NCBI GenBank assembly: GCA_942493245.1
Contig: OW818685.1
Span: forward strand, 4,774,001 to 4,838,000
DNA: 64,000 nucleotides
Direction of reading: 5' to 3'
DNA from: DAOPYU01 sp942493245
Lineage (GTDB): Bacteria; Sumerlaeota; Sumerlaeia; UBA8349
Shown: positions 25,629 through 33,487 of the stretch, piece by piece
How the letters are laid out: every line of letters starts with the position of its first letter
How positions within the stretch are numbered: position 1 is the first letter of the stretch
Program-made: the position numbers and the translations under genes
Notes under the pieces: generated by a model
Seen by the model: the letters and a program-made list of their open reading frames with translations, nothing else
Databases searched by the model: none
Told to the model about the DNA's origin: nothing

Positions 25629-25640
25629 TTGAAGGCTAAA

Positions 25641-25669
25641 TAGATACTACTCCTTGTATCGTTTGTCAA
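25641..25669 (-). promoter_or_regulatory. nrdJ: Predicted sigma70-type promoter of nrdJ
   Basis: On the minus strand a perfect TTGACA (25664-25669) is followed after 17 nt by TATCTA (25641-25646). It lies about 225 nt upstream of the TTG start codon. Confidence 0.5.
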
Positions 25670-25744
25670 GAGGGGAGTTATATCTTGTATTTCTCCGCAG
25701 GCGCTTACCAGCACCCGACTTAGAAACAGGGGGCGAAAAAAGGC

Positions 25745-25801
25745 AAAAAAAAATCTCCGAAAGAAGGGGAAAATTTGCGTTTCCTCCTTCCCGCGGAGAT
25801 T
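25745..25801 (-). terminator. Intrinsic terminator of the kinase/metallophosphoesterase operon
   Basis: On the minus strand a long hairpin starts with AATCTCCG/CGGAGATT (25794-25801 with 25752-25759). It continues inward with AAGGAGGAAA against TTTTCCCCTT and is followed by about eight T. It sits about 120 nt past the metallophosphoesterase stop codon. Confidence 0.8.
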
Positions 25802-25918
25802 CGTCCGTTAAACGGGAACTCTGACAATTAAGATTGGAGCGAATGATAAACCCGACAGGACTTATTTGGGCGATTCTGAATGGCGAATCCCGAACAAAAA
25901 GGGAGTCTCTCCATCTCC

Positions 25919-26800
25919 TCATCGCCACCGCAACCGGCGCATTTCGCCGTCGCGCTCGCGTTCGCCCCCCACGACGCGCAGGGTGAAGACCCCCTCCTCT
26001 TCTCCCAACGCCGCTTCGACCCACCCCACCGGTTCCTTCCGGGCAAAGCTGTACCCCATCGCGGGTAGATTCACCAGATGCAGGCCGTCCTGTTCGGCGT
26101 AACCGTAAACGTGTGAATGTCCGAACACAATCGCCTTGACCTGCGCGGCGGGCCGCGCGATCTCCAGCAGGTCGGGCAAATCCTTGGGCGTGTGGTGGAC
26201 AAACAGCAAAACAGGCTTCCGACTCGTATGCTCTTTCAGAAAGTCGCCCAACCACACCTTTTGCGCCTCACCCAGTTCGCCCGCGTCCACATTGACCCCC
26301 TTGTTGGAATCCAGAACAACCAGTGTGCAATCCTTCCCTTCCTCAACCAGGATCCGTCTCCCGTCCACCGGTTGAAGTCTTTTGTGTTTTTCCGGGAAGG
26401 TTTTCGCGCAATTATCCCGGCTGTCGTGATTGCCAAGTGCCAGCAGAACCGGCCCGCGTTTTTTCAAAGGCTCGAGTATTTTCCGAATCAGGACATAATC
26501 GTTAGCCTGACCGGTCAGGCGCGCCAAGTCGCCGGTAACGACAGATCCCCCGATCTCGGGCCGGGCGACAATCTGCCGGACCGCCTGCTCCAGATTTTCC
26601 GCCGGACCGAAGTGAAACAAACTCGACGACGGGCTGGGTGGCGTTCCCTCGCCCGGAATATGGACATCGCTCAGAAACGCCCAGACTCGCGCCTGCGACG
26701 AATGACGGGAAAACGAGGAACACCCAGTCAAACCCCATACCGCTCCCGCGGAACAAAGTCCCCCGAATAAAAACGCGCGTCTTGTGATTCGATTCCGCAT
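25919..26800 (-). CDS. Exported lipoprotein metallophosphoesterase (calcineurin-like)
   Basis: The 293-residue protein is predicted to hydrolyse phosphoester bonds with a two-metal centre outside the cytoplasmic membrane. Metal-site motifs appear in the usual order: SDVH (D45, H47), VVTGDL, ALGNHD, LFVHHTP and VFGHSHVYGY. The N-terminus MRNRITRRAFLFGG has a twin-arginine motif (R7 R8), followed by a hydrophobic stretch and LTGC (C27), so it may be a Tat-exported lipoprotein. AAGGAGAG lies about 5 nt before the ATG. It starts 60 nt after the stop of the histidine kinase gene and is probably co-transcribed with it; a strong terminator follows. The substrate cannot be read from sequence. Resemblance to cyclic-nucleotide phosphodiesterases of the CpdA type is general only. 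Confidence 0.85.
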   Translation of the reverse strand: MRNRITRRAFLFGGLCSAGAVWGLTGCSSFSRHSSQARVWAFLSDVHIPGEGTPPSPSSSLFHFGPAENLEQAVRQIVARPEIGGSVVTGDLARLTGQANDYVLIRKILEPLKKRGPVLLALGNHDSRDNCAKTFPEKHKRLQPVDGRRILVEEGKDCTLVVLDSNKGVNVDAGELGEAQKVWLGDFLKEHTSRKPVLLFVHHTPKDLPDLLEIARPAAQVKAIVFGHSHVYGYAEQDGLHLVNLPAMGYSFARKEPVGWVEAALGEEEGVFTLRVVGGERERDGEMRRLRWR

Positions 26801-26860
26801 CGCTCTCTCCTTACTTTTTCAGATGAAGTGGGAACGGATTGTTTGAAAGGCCGGAACGGT

Positions 26861-28660
26861 TCACTGGTCCAGACACCGCGCCACCGCCGCCGCCAGATCG
26901 GCTTTCGCCACCGGCTTGACCAGATACTCGCGAATCCCCAGGTCGGCAGCCTTCTGGGCGTCGAACGTCTCACTGAACCCGGAACAGAGCAGAATGGGCA
27001 GATCGGGCCGGACCGACAAAATCCGCTGCGCCAGATCGGCCCCCGACATCTTTGGCATGGACATATCGGTAATCACCAGGTCGCAAAGTGAAGGATCCTT
27101 CAGAAACATCGCCCAGGCGTCCACGGGGGACGTCAACGTCTGGACCTGATAGCCCAGGCTTTCCAGGACCCGTTGTCCCAACCGAGTCAGCGTCTCCTCA
27201 TCATCCACAAAAAGAATCCGTCCGGTTCCGTGGCGAGGCGATGCCGAATCGTCCGAAACAGGCGGCGGTTGCGTTTCCTCTTCCGCACGGCAACAGGGGA
27301 AATACAGACTGAACGAAGTCCCCGAGCCGACCCGGCTTTTCATCGAAATATAGCCTCCCACACTCTTGACAATCCCCAGAACCACGGACAACCCCATACC
27401 CGTCCCTTCTCCCCGGCCCTTCGTGGTGAAATAGGGATCGAAAATTCGCTCCAGATGCGACTCCTCGATACCGCAACCCGTATCGCTGACGATAAGCCGC
27501 ACATAATCGCCCGCGGGTACCTCGCCCTCGACACAAACGACCTCGCGATCCCGCAGCGAGACAGGGGACAACGACACGCGCAGGATGCCGCTTCCCTGTT
27601 CGCGCATCGCGTGGTAGGCGTTGGTGCATAGATTCATAACAACCTGATGGACCTGTGTCGCATCGCACCGGATAACGCCACACCGCCGATCGAGAGATTC
27701 CTCGATCTCAATCGTCGAGGGGATCGTGGCGCGAATGAACCGCACCGCTTCCTGCACGACCGGTCGGATATCGGCGGGGAGAAACTTTTCCTCTTCATGC
27801 CGGGAAAATCCGAGGATCTGCCGCACGATTTCCTTCGCCCGGTGTCCGGCCTTGATAATCTCGTCGTAGTTGCTCACATCGAGATTCGCCGCCAGCAGAT
27901 CCTCTCGCCCCAGATCGGCATATCCGATAATCGCCGTCAGAATGTTGTTGAAGTCGTGCGCGACCCCGCCCGCCAGCGCCCCCATCGCCTCCATTTTCTG
28001 GGCTTGCCGCAACCGCTTTTCCTCTTCCTCGCGCATTTGTTCTATTCTTTTCCGTTCGCTGATGTCGCGTACCACCGCGATCACCCGCAGTTCGTCTCCC
28101 ACTTCAAAGCGGCTCAGGGCCACCTCGACCCAGAAAACCTCTCCATTTTTGCGCCGACACTGCCATTCAAAAAGTTGGGGACCTTCCTGGGACGCCTGGC
28201 GAATCCGCCCGCAGGCCGTTTCCTGATCGTAGGACGACTGCCCTGAACTCAAGTCTCCCACCGACAGGTTCAACGCTTCCTCCCGCGTGTATCCAAACGT
28301 GTTCAACATCGCCTGGTTCACATCCAGGATTTTCCCCTTTTGTGCGTCATGGATAAAAATGGCTTCCTGCGTTGAATTGAAAACCATCCGATAATTCGCT
28401 TCCGCCTGTCGCAACGTCTCCTGCGTTTGGGCCTCTTTCTTCAACTCTCTTAAAAAAAGCATATAGAGAATCCACGCCAGAACCGCCGTGTACACCCACC
28501 CCTTCACCATGGAAGCAATGGAAGCCCAGTCGCGATCCGGAATCAGCCACGCCACCAACTGATCGGAACACAGAATCCACAAGGCGGACAAAACCGCGTA
28601 GATCCCCGCAATACGCAAGGCGCTCTTCGCCGGAGAAGAGGGGGGTACGAGAGGCGTCAT
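26861..28660 (-). CDS. Membrane PAS hybrid sensor histidine kinase with receiver domain
   Basis: This is a sensor kinase of 599 residues from ATG 28660, which is preceded by GGAGGGGG about 10 nt upstream. A TTG start at 28777 would add 39 residues and also has a plausible ribosome site (AGGAAGAG), so the start is uncertain. Order: two transmembrane helices near the N-terminus (ALRIAGIYAVLSALWIL and VKGWVYTAVLAWILYMLF), a PAS domain (MVFNSTQEAIFIHD ... RDISERK), a HisKA phosphoacceptor GGVAHDFNN, and an HATPase with NLCTNAYHAM, DTGCGIEE and GEGTGMGLSVV. A C-terminal receiver follows, with acidic pair FVDDEE, phosphoacceptor aspartate in VITDMSMP and conserved lysine in VKPVAK. The periplasmic part between the helices is very short, so sensing is probably membrane or cytoplasmic. 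The downstream partner is the metallophosphoesterase. Confidence 0.93.
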   Translation of the reverse strand: MTPLVPPSSPAKSALRIAGIYAVLSALWILCSDQLVAWLIPDRDWASIASMVKGWVYTAVLAWILYMLFLRELKKEAQTQETLRQAEANYRMVFNSTQEAIFIHDAQKGKILDVNQAMLNTFGYTREEALNLSVGDLSSGQSSYDQETACGRIRQASQEGPQLFEWQCRRKNGEVFWVEVALSRFEVGDELRVIAVVRDISERKRIEQMREEEEKRLRQAQKMEAMGALAGGVAHDFNNILTAIIGYADLGREDLLAANLDVSNYDEIIKAGHRAKEIVRQILGFSRHEEEKFLPADIRPVVQEAVRFIRATIPSTIEIEESLDRRCGVIRCDATQVHQVVMNLCTNAYHAMREQGSGILRVSLSPVSLRDREVVCVEGEVPAGDYVRLIVSDTGCGIEESHLERIFDPYFTTKGRGEGTGMGLSVVLGIVKSVGGYISMKSRVGSGTSFSLYFPCCRAEEETQPPPVSDDSASPRHGTGRILFVDDEETLTRLGQRVLESLGYQVQTLTSPVDAWAMFLKDPSLCDLVITDMSMPKMSGADLAQRILSVRPDLPILLCSGFSETFDAQKAADLGIREYLVKPVAKADLAAAVARCLDQ

Positions 28661-28847
28661 GAAACCGTCCCCCTCCCCAGTGGGGTCCACATTCTCCTCA
28701 TACTCCCCTTCCAGAAACCCACCGCGTAGAGAATCATCGAGAAGGCGCTCCCAAGGATATTCAAAGACAAAAATCAAAAAACTCTTCCTGTACCAGGGAG
28801 AAGCCTACCCTTTTCGTCCACCTGCCTCAAGCAAAATCATAACACGC

Positions 28848-28903
28848 AAAAAGGCCGCGTCCGAAATTACGGGGACATGATCTCTCCCCTTCCGGACCGG
28901 CCT
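28848..28903 (-). terminator. Intrinsic terminator of the arsR-CoA-disulfide reductase operon
   Basis: On the minus strand AGGCCGGTCCGGAA pairs with TTCGGACGCGGCCT (near-perfect 14-nt arms, 28890-28903 with 28852-28865), followed by five T. It starts about 44 nt after the stop codon at 28947. Confidence 0.75.
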
Positions 28904-28946
28904 CGTTGCAAAGATGGAAACCTTTTCCATCCGCCGCGCCGCACAC

Positions 28947-31451
28947 TCAAATAAACAGGTTCACCTGCCCTGCCGAAGCGGCGCCCAGGTACATGGCCAC
29001 GCCTCCTTCCTCGATTCCTTCGATCAATTCCTCACGCTTGATCCCCATCAAATCCATGGACATGGAACAGACCACCAGCCGCGCGCCGCCCTGACGGGCC
29101 GACTGAATCAATTCGCCCAGCGCGGGCACCTTCTTCTGGCGCATGATCCCCTTGATCATAGCCAGTCCCATTCCGGCCATCTGCATTTTCGACAACGCCA
29201 GTTTTTCCGGCCCGCGCGGCATCATCCACCCGAACATCTTCTCGACCAGATTCTTCTGTACCGGTGGCGGGTTGTCGCGCCGCAGGATATTGATTCCCCA
29301 GAACGTGAAGAACAGCGTCGGTTTCAGCCCCATCGCCACCGCGCCATTGGCAATGATAAACGCCGCCACCGCCCGGTCGAAATCGTTGCTGAACACCACA
29401 ATCGTCATCCCCTGCTGGCCCGGCGTCTGAGGCGCCGGACAAACCGCCGGAACAGCCGAGGCGCCCGCCACCGCCTTTTTCACGATCGCCCGGTTTTCTC
29501 CAGCGCCCGGCGTCACCTCGACCAGCGTGTGGCCCGTCGTCCGGCACCACGCGGGCAAATCGTTGCAGAATGCCGAGTCGGATGTCAGAATCTCGACCGC
29601 ATCTCCCACATTCACCCCATCCACCGCTTCCTTGAGCAGCAGAATGGGACCCGGACATTGCAGCCCCCGCGCATCCACCCGTTTGGTCACTGTCGGAGCC
29701 GATGCGCCACCACGGGAGTTTCCACTCGGTGCCGACGTGAAGGATGCCCCCGATTTTGATCCCGTATCGTCGCGCAGCGGCCCGCGCGGCTGTTTCGCCG
29801 TCTGGTTCTTCGCCATCAGGTACGTCTTATATCCCCCCGTCAAATTCCGGCAGGCAAATCCCTTTTGCGCCAGAATCCGGCACGCCAGATACCCGCGCAA
29901 CCCCACCTGGCAATACACCAGAACTTCCTTGTCACGCGGAATCTCGTCCAGCCGCCCGCGCAATTCGTCCACCGGGATGTTGTTCGCTCCGGGAATCGCC
30001 CCAGCCGCCACCTCGGCGCCCGTGCGCACATCGAGCAACCATTCGTGTGGCTGCGGGTCAACCACATCCTCGACATGACACACCCGCATGTCGCCTCGCA
30101 ACACGTTAGCCGCCACGAAGGCCGCGAAATTGACCGGATCCTTCGCCGACCCGTAGGGCGGCGCATAGGACAATTCCGTCTCCTCCAGATCGAAAACCGT
30201 CATCCCCGCCTGAATGGCGGTGGCGAATACATCAATCCGTTTGTCTATTCCCCTCGGTCCTACCGCTTGCGCCCCCAGCACCCGACCGTCCGACGGATCG
30301 AACAACAACTTCAGACTGATCTGCGTCGCACCGGGATAGTATCCGGCGTGGTGAGCCGGGTGAACATAAATCTTCTCATAGCACCGGCCCAGCCGCTTCA
30401 ACACCTTTTCGCTCGACCCGGTCATGCCGATGGCCAGCCCGAACACCTTGCAGATCGCCGTGCCCTGGGTCCCCCGCCACGGGCGCGGACGCCCGAACAG
30501 GTGATCCGCCACCAGTCGCCCTTGCCGGTTCGCCGGACCCGCCAGCGGCAGCAGCGCCATCCCACCGCTCATAAAGTCCCGCGTCTCGATCGCATCGCCC
30601 ACCGCATAGATAGCCGGGTCGGACGTGCGCAGATACTCGTCCACCGCGATCCCGCCCAGCGCGCCAATCGTCAGCCCCGCCTCGCGCGCCAGTCGCACCT
30701 CGGGCTTGACCCCAATGGCGAGAACCGCCAGTCCGCAGGTCAGTGTGTCGCCCGTGCTGAGGTGAACTTCCAGGCCCGTCTCGGTTTCCTGAAACGCGGT
30801 CACCGAAGTCTCCAACCGCAGATCCACCCCGTGGCGTTGCAATTCATCATGGAGAGGCGCCACCATCTCGGCATCCGCCGGTCCCATCACCTGAGCCGCC
30901 AGTTCGACCAAAGTCACCTTCAACCCCCGCTCGCAGAGCGCCTCAGCCATCTCCAGACCGATATACCCACCCCCGACCACCACGGCGGACCGTGTGGCCG
31001 ATTCCCCCAGGATGGACAGAATCCCATCCATGTCCTCCATGTTGCGCAAGGTGCGCACGGAACCGCTTTCCACGCCCGGAATCGGAGGACGCACGGGTTC
31101 CGCGCCCGGACTCAGCGCCAGCGCGTCATACGCCTCGGTGTACTCGCGCCCGGTCTCCCGGTCGCGCACCACCACCTGACGGTTTTCACGATCAATTCGC
31201 AATACCTCGTGGCGCACCCGCACATCCAGGCAAAACACCTGCTTCAGCCGCTCGGGTGTCTGGACCAGCAACCGATCACGCTGCTCAATCACCCCCCCGA
31301 TGTGGTAGGGCAACCCACAGTTGGCGAATGAGACATACGGCCCGCGTTCGAGCAGCACAATCTCCGCCTCTTCGTTCAACCGCCGCGCCCGCGCGGCGCA
31401 AGACGCCCCGCCCGCCACTCCACCCACCACCACCAGCTTGCGTACAGACAT
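28947..31451 (-). CDS. CoA-disulfide reductase/rhodanese/TusA/DsrE fusion protein
   Basis: This 834-residue fusion combines four sulfur-handling modules. Residues 1 to about 440 form an FAD/NAD(P)-dependent pyridine nucleotide-disulfide oxidoreductase of the CoA-disulfide/CoA-persulfide reductase family: FAD motif VVGGVAGGASCAARARR, single active-site cysteine C45 in SFANCGLPYH, NAD motif VVVGGGYIGLE, and GDAIE. A rhodanese domain follows (about 460-545) with catalytic loop CQVGLRG. Next comes a TusA/SirA domain (about 588-660) with GLQCPGP, then a DsrE2-like peroxiredoxin-related domain (about 680-834) with VVFSNDFDRAVAAF and VVCSMSMDLMG. The likely role is moving and reducing sulfane sulfur (persulfides, CoA-SSH) in the cytoplasm. 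It lies 87 nt downstream of an ArsR-type regulator and is followed by a terminator. Members with rhodanese plus C-terminal TusA/DsrE modules are known; the physiological donor here is not evident. Confidence 0.93.
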   Translation of the reverse strand: MSVRKLVVVGGVAGGASCAARARRLNEEAEIVLLERGPYVSFANCGLPYHIGGVIEQRDRLLVQTPERLKQVFCLDVRVRHEVLRIDRENRQVVVRDRETGREYTEAYDALALSPGAEPVRPPIPGVESGSVRTLRNMEDMDGILSILGESATRSAVVVGGGYIGLEMAEALCERGLKVTLVELAAQVMGPADAEMVAPLHDELQRHGVDLRLETSVTAFQETETGLEVHLSTGDTLTCGLAVLAIGVKPEVRLAREAGLTIGALGGIAVDEYLRTSDPAIYAVGDAIETRDFMSGGMALLPLAGPANRQGRLVADHLFGRPRPWRGTQGTAICKVFGLAIGMTGSSEKVLKRLGRCYEKIYVHPAHHAGYYPGATQISLKLLFDPSDGRVLGAQAVGPRGIDKRIDVFATAIQAGMTVFDLEETELSYAPPYGSAKDPVNFAAFVAANVLRGDMRVCHVEDVVDPQPHEWLLDVRTGAEVAAGAIPGANNIPVDELRGRLDEIPRDKEVLVYCQVGLRGYLACRILAQKGFACRNLTGGYKTYLMAKNQTAKQPRGPLRDDTGSKSGASFTSAPSGNSRGGASAPTVTKRVDARGLQCPGPILLLKEAVDGVNVGDAVEILTSDSAFCNDLPAWCRTTGHTLVEVTPGAGENRAIVKKAVAGASAVPAVCPAPQTPGQQGMTIVVFSNDFDRAVAAFIIANGAVAMGLKPTLFFTFWGINILRRDNPPPVQKNLVEKMFGWMMPRGPEKLALSKMQMAGMGLAMIKGIMRQKKVPALGELIQSARQGGARLVVCSMSMDLMGIKREELIEGIEEGGVAMYLGAASAGQVNLFI

Positions 31452-31538
31452 ACGAATGATTCCTCCCTCAATGTGTTCCGGAATCGGCTTCCCGCGGCCG
31501 GGTCATCCGGGATCGAACTTCTCATACGACTCAATGCC

Positions 31539-31865
31539 TCAACCTGCGCCCGCTCGATCTTCCGGTGAGGACTCGATTCCACAGGCGAAGCGGATACAAT
31601 CGAGCATCCGCGGCAACCGGGGATTCACCACCCGGTAATAAACAGCCCGCCCCCGCCGTTCGCTCCCAAGCAAACCGTGCCCCTGGAGCAATCGCAGATG
31701 CCCACACGTCTGATGCTCCGAAAGACCGCACAGCCGCGCCACCTCGCGCACCGGGTATTCCCCACCCAACAGAATCTCCACCATGCGCAGACGCGCCGGG
31801 TGCGCCATGAGGCGAAAACATTCAGCGGCTTTCTCAAGTTGTTCGTACGGAATAGATTCTACCAT
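31539..31865 (-). CDS. ArsR/SmtB-family transcriptional regulator, probable sulfane-sulfur sensor
   Basis: A 108-residue winged-helix repressor from ATG 31865, with GAGGGGTGGGG upstream; an in-frame ATG 21 nt earlier is less well placed. The fold is shown by AHPARLRMVEILL, the recognition helix LCGLSEHQTCGHLRLLQ and the wing GRAVYYRV. Cysteines are C16, C46, C54, C90 and C95. The ELCVCDL metal motif of classical ArsR is absent. ArsR relatives of the SqrR/BigR/CstR functional type sense persulfides with cysteine pairs and control rhodanese and CoA-persulfide-reductase genes. The next gene on the same strand is exactly such a fusion, so this is probably its regulator. The cysteine pattern does not let me assign the sensing pair. 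The promoter overlaps a palindromic operator at 31918-31953. Confidence 0.88.
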   Translation of the reverse strand: MVESIPYEQLEKAAECFRLMAHPARLRMVEILLGGEYPVREVARLCGLSEHQTCGHLRLLQGHGLLGSERRGRAVYYRVVNPRLPRMLDCIRFACGIESSPEDRAGAG

Positions 31866-31917
31866 ACCCCACCCCTCGCCAGGCAAACTGAAAACGGGAC
31901 ATCTACGCCCCGCACAG

Positions 31918-31953
31918 ATATTGATATATCAAGACCTCTCGATATGTCAATAT
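31918..31953 (-). promoter_or_regulatory. ArsR-type operator overlapping the arsR promoter
   Basis: ATATTGATATATCAAG (31918-31933) and CTCGATATGTCAATAT (31938-31953) are inverted copies matching at 14 of 16 positions with a 4-nt centre. The left arm itself contains the perfect palindrome TTGATATATCAA. On the minus strand the element covers a -35 TTGACA (31945-31950) and, 16 nt on, TATATC. That fits autorepression of the arsR operon. Confidence 0.7.
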
Positions 31954-32021
31954 ATTTCTCTATGCCTTGACCCAGACACAGGGAACACAGAAACGACACC
32001 CACCCGAAGGGATGCCCCCAA

Positions 32022-32038
32022 GACGCCCGTGCCACCTC
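32022..32038. repeat. Solitary REP-like palindrome half
   Basis: GACGCCCGTGCCACCTC is identical to the right arms of the REPIN-like doublets at 51696-51808 and 53549-53641. No inverted partner is found nearby, so this is a singlet or a decayed doublet. Confidence 0.55.
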
Positions 32039-32084
32039 CTGCGCGCGTCTGCGCTCCCTCACAGATCCGGAGTTTTTCAACCTT

Positions 32085-32113
32085 GCTTGACACGCCCACC
32101 CCGGACGTTTATG
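32085..32113 (+). promoter_or_regulatory. Predicted sigma70 promoter of the acetolactate decarboxylase gene
   Basis: TTGACA (32085-32090), a 17-nt spacer and TATGAT (32108-32113, 5/6 match) make the best promoter match in the window. The start codon lies about 145 nt downstream. Confidence 0.7.
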
Positions 32114-32258
32114 ATTCCAGATAGACTGAGGGGTGGGGCATTCCGGGCACAACGAGATTGGGGACACACACGGTGAACTCCCCGTATCGGCCAGGTGCCT
32201 CGAAAACAGACCTGATCCCCATCCCCCAATACGTCACACGACAAGGAGATCTGCTTCG

Positions 32259-33056
32259 ATGGTGTTTCATCGGATTTTGGGCGGCCTGATCCTGGCCGGG
32301 TTATTGAGTGTTGTCTGCGGTTGCCGTCACTCCTCCCCCTATCGCTACGCCGATGGGGTCTTCCAGTACTCGACCCTGCAGGCCCTGCTCGAGGGAGTGT
32401 ACGACGGGGAGTTGGAGTGCGGCGAACTGCTCTCTCACGGCGACCTGGGAATTGGAACCTTCAACGCGCTCGATGGGGAAATGATCGTTCTGGACGGGCA
32501 ATGCTATCAGGCGAAAGCGAATGGCTCGATCCAGCGCGTCCCGGGAAACTGGAGCACCCCCTTCGCCACCGTCACCCCGTTCGACGAAGACGAAATTCTG
32601 CACCTGGGACAGGTCTCCTCTCTGGATGTCTTCACCGCCACGATGGATAAGGCCGCAACCAACCGCAATCTGCCCCTGGCGTTTCGCGTGGACGGAACCT
32701 TCACCTATATCAAGACGCGCAGTGTGCCTGCCCAGAAAAAACCCTACCCGCGTCTGGCCGACGCGGCCAAACGGCAAAAAGTCACGGAAATCAAGAATGT
32801 GACCGGAACCATTGTCGGATTCCGCCTGCCACAGTATCTCAACGGCGTCAACGTGGCGGGGTACCACATGCACTTCATTGACTCGAAACACCGCTGGGGC
32901 GGGCACGTACTGGATTTCTGGGCGCCTGCGCTGCGCGTGGCGCTCGACCCCTCGACCGATCTGCGCATCGTCCTGCCCCAGACCGACGAGTTCGCCCGGG
33001 CGAAACTGACTGAAAGCAAGGAAGCCGAAGTCCAGGCCGTGGAACGCGGAAAATAA
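32259..33056 (+). CDS. budA: Alpha-acetolactate decarboxylase, predicted lipoprotein
   Basis: The enzyme converts 2-acetolactate to acetoin and CO2. The start ATG 32259 follows ACAAGGAGA, giving 265 residues. The family is clear from VFQYSTLQALLEGVYDG, GELLSHGDLGIGTFNALDGEM and the zinc-binding region GYHMHF ... GGHVLDF, where H203, H205 and H216 match the three histidine ligands known in the family. The first 22 residues are a hydrophobic signal with the lipobox-like VCGC, so the mature enzyme would be exported and probably lipid-anchored. Secreted forms are known from some Firmicutes; a lipoprotein form is unusual. No acetolactate synthase or butanediol dehydrogenase gene is adjacent. The upstream neighbour on the other strand is the sulfur operon, and downstream is repeat DNA. 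Confidence 0.92.
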   Translation: MVFHRILGGLILAGLLSVVCGCRHSSPYRYADGVFQYSTLQALLEGVYDGELECGELLSHGDLGIGTFNALDGEMIVLDGQCYQAKANGSIQRVPGNWSTPFATVTPFDEDEILHLGQVSSLDVFTATMDKAATNRNLPLAFRVDGTFTYIKTRSVPAQKKPYPRLADAAKRQKVTEIKNVTGTIVGFRLPQYLNGVNVAGYHMHFIDSKHRWGGHVLDFWAPALRVALDPSTDLRIVLPQTDEFARAKLTESKEAEVQAVERGK

Positions 33057-33060
33057 GAGG

Positions 33061-33126
33061 GGACACGGGCGTTCCGCCCGTGAAGCGGTTTGGATCATGG
33101 GTGGGACGCCCATGCCCCCTTTTTTT
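33061..33126 (+). repeat. Degenerate REPIN-like doublet, possible terminator
   Basis: Two inverted palindromes, ACACGGGCGTTCCGCCCGTG and ATGGGTGGGACGCCCAT, are separated by about 12 nt. The second is followed by GCCCCC and seven T (33120-33126), so the element may also stop transcription of the acetolactate decarboxylase gene. Confidence 0.55.
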
Positions 33127-33138
33127 ATTGTGTCAATC

Positions 33139-33460
33139 GATCCTTTTGCAAAAGTCGTTGAATGACTCGATTTTCAGGTGAGCATTGAGGGTTTATCCTT
33201 CTCCGATCTTGCGACTTAAACCTCCCGGCACTCGTCTCCCTTTTGTCATCCCCGCGAACGCGGGGACCCAGAGGAGCGCGAACGGGAAAACAGGGGGGGA
33301 ACTCAGGGGAAACGCAATCAACCAGAACGTCCCGGATCTGGGTTCCCGCTTTCGCGGGAATGACGAAAAGTGGAATGGCGTTTAGACCCGAATGTAAAAA
33401 ACATTCAAAACGATCAACCCAACTTTGTCGCCGTTTACTCCATACTTTTGCAAAAGGCTC
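33139..33460. mobile_element. MITE-like element copy A (322 bp)
   Basis: The terminal inverted repeats are GATCCTTTTGCAAAAGT (33139-33155) and ACTTTTGCAAAAGGCTC (33444-33460), with one mismatch. The element is flanked on both sides by AATC (33135-33138 and 33461-33464), a 4-bp target duplication. It has no coding capacity for a transposase. Its centre carries an inverted pair of 27-nt palindromes (33245-33364). It ends 27 nt before the nitroreductase start codon, so it lies where that gene's promoter should be. A second copy with the same ends is at 48330-48744. Confidence 0.75.
33245..33364. repeat. Inverted palindrome pair inside MITE-like copy A
   Basis: The 27-nt arms at 33245-33271 and 33338-33364 are inverted copies matching at 24 of 27 positions. 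Each arm is itself palindromic (CCCCGCGAACGCGGGG; TCCCGCTTTCGCGGGA). This resembles the widespread repeat whose translation reads VIPAKAGTQ. Confidence 0.7.
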
Positions 33461-33487
33461 AATCACCTCGAAAAGGAGACCGGAAAG

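Larger units (their letters stand above)
25416..25918. other. Intergenic region: nrdJ promoter and leader, metallophosphoesterase terminator
   Basis: Minus-strand control elements fill this gap: the terminator of the upstream gene (25745-25801), the nrdJ promoter (25641-25669) and a leader of about 220 nt with two short palindromes (25577-25592 and 25612-25628). No B12-box sequence was recognised, so I do not call a cobalamin riboswitch. Confidence 0.6.
31866..32258. other. Divergent control region between arsR and the acetolactate decarboxylase gene
   Basis: This gap carries the ArsR operator and promoter (31918-31953, minus), a solitary REP-like palindrome half (32022-32038), and a near-consensus plus-strand promoter (32085-32113) with a leader of about 140 nt. 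No gene is seen. Confidence 0.7.
33057..33487. other. Intergenic region composed almost entirely of mobile repeats
   Basis: A degenerate REPIN-like doublet (33061-33119) is followed by a seven-T run and then a MITE-like element (33139-33460). The nitroreductase ribosome site follows directly. No gene is visible. Confidence 0.7.

Noticed and set aside
25416..25640. Cobalamin riboswitch upstream of nrdJ
   Set aside because: No B12-box consensus or expected leader structure was recognised.
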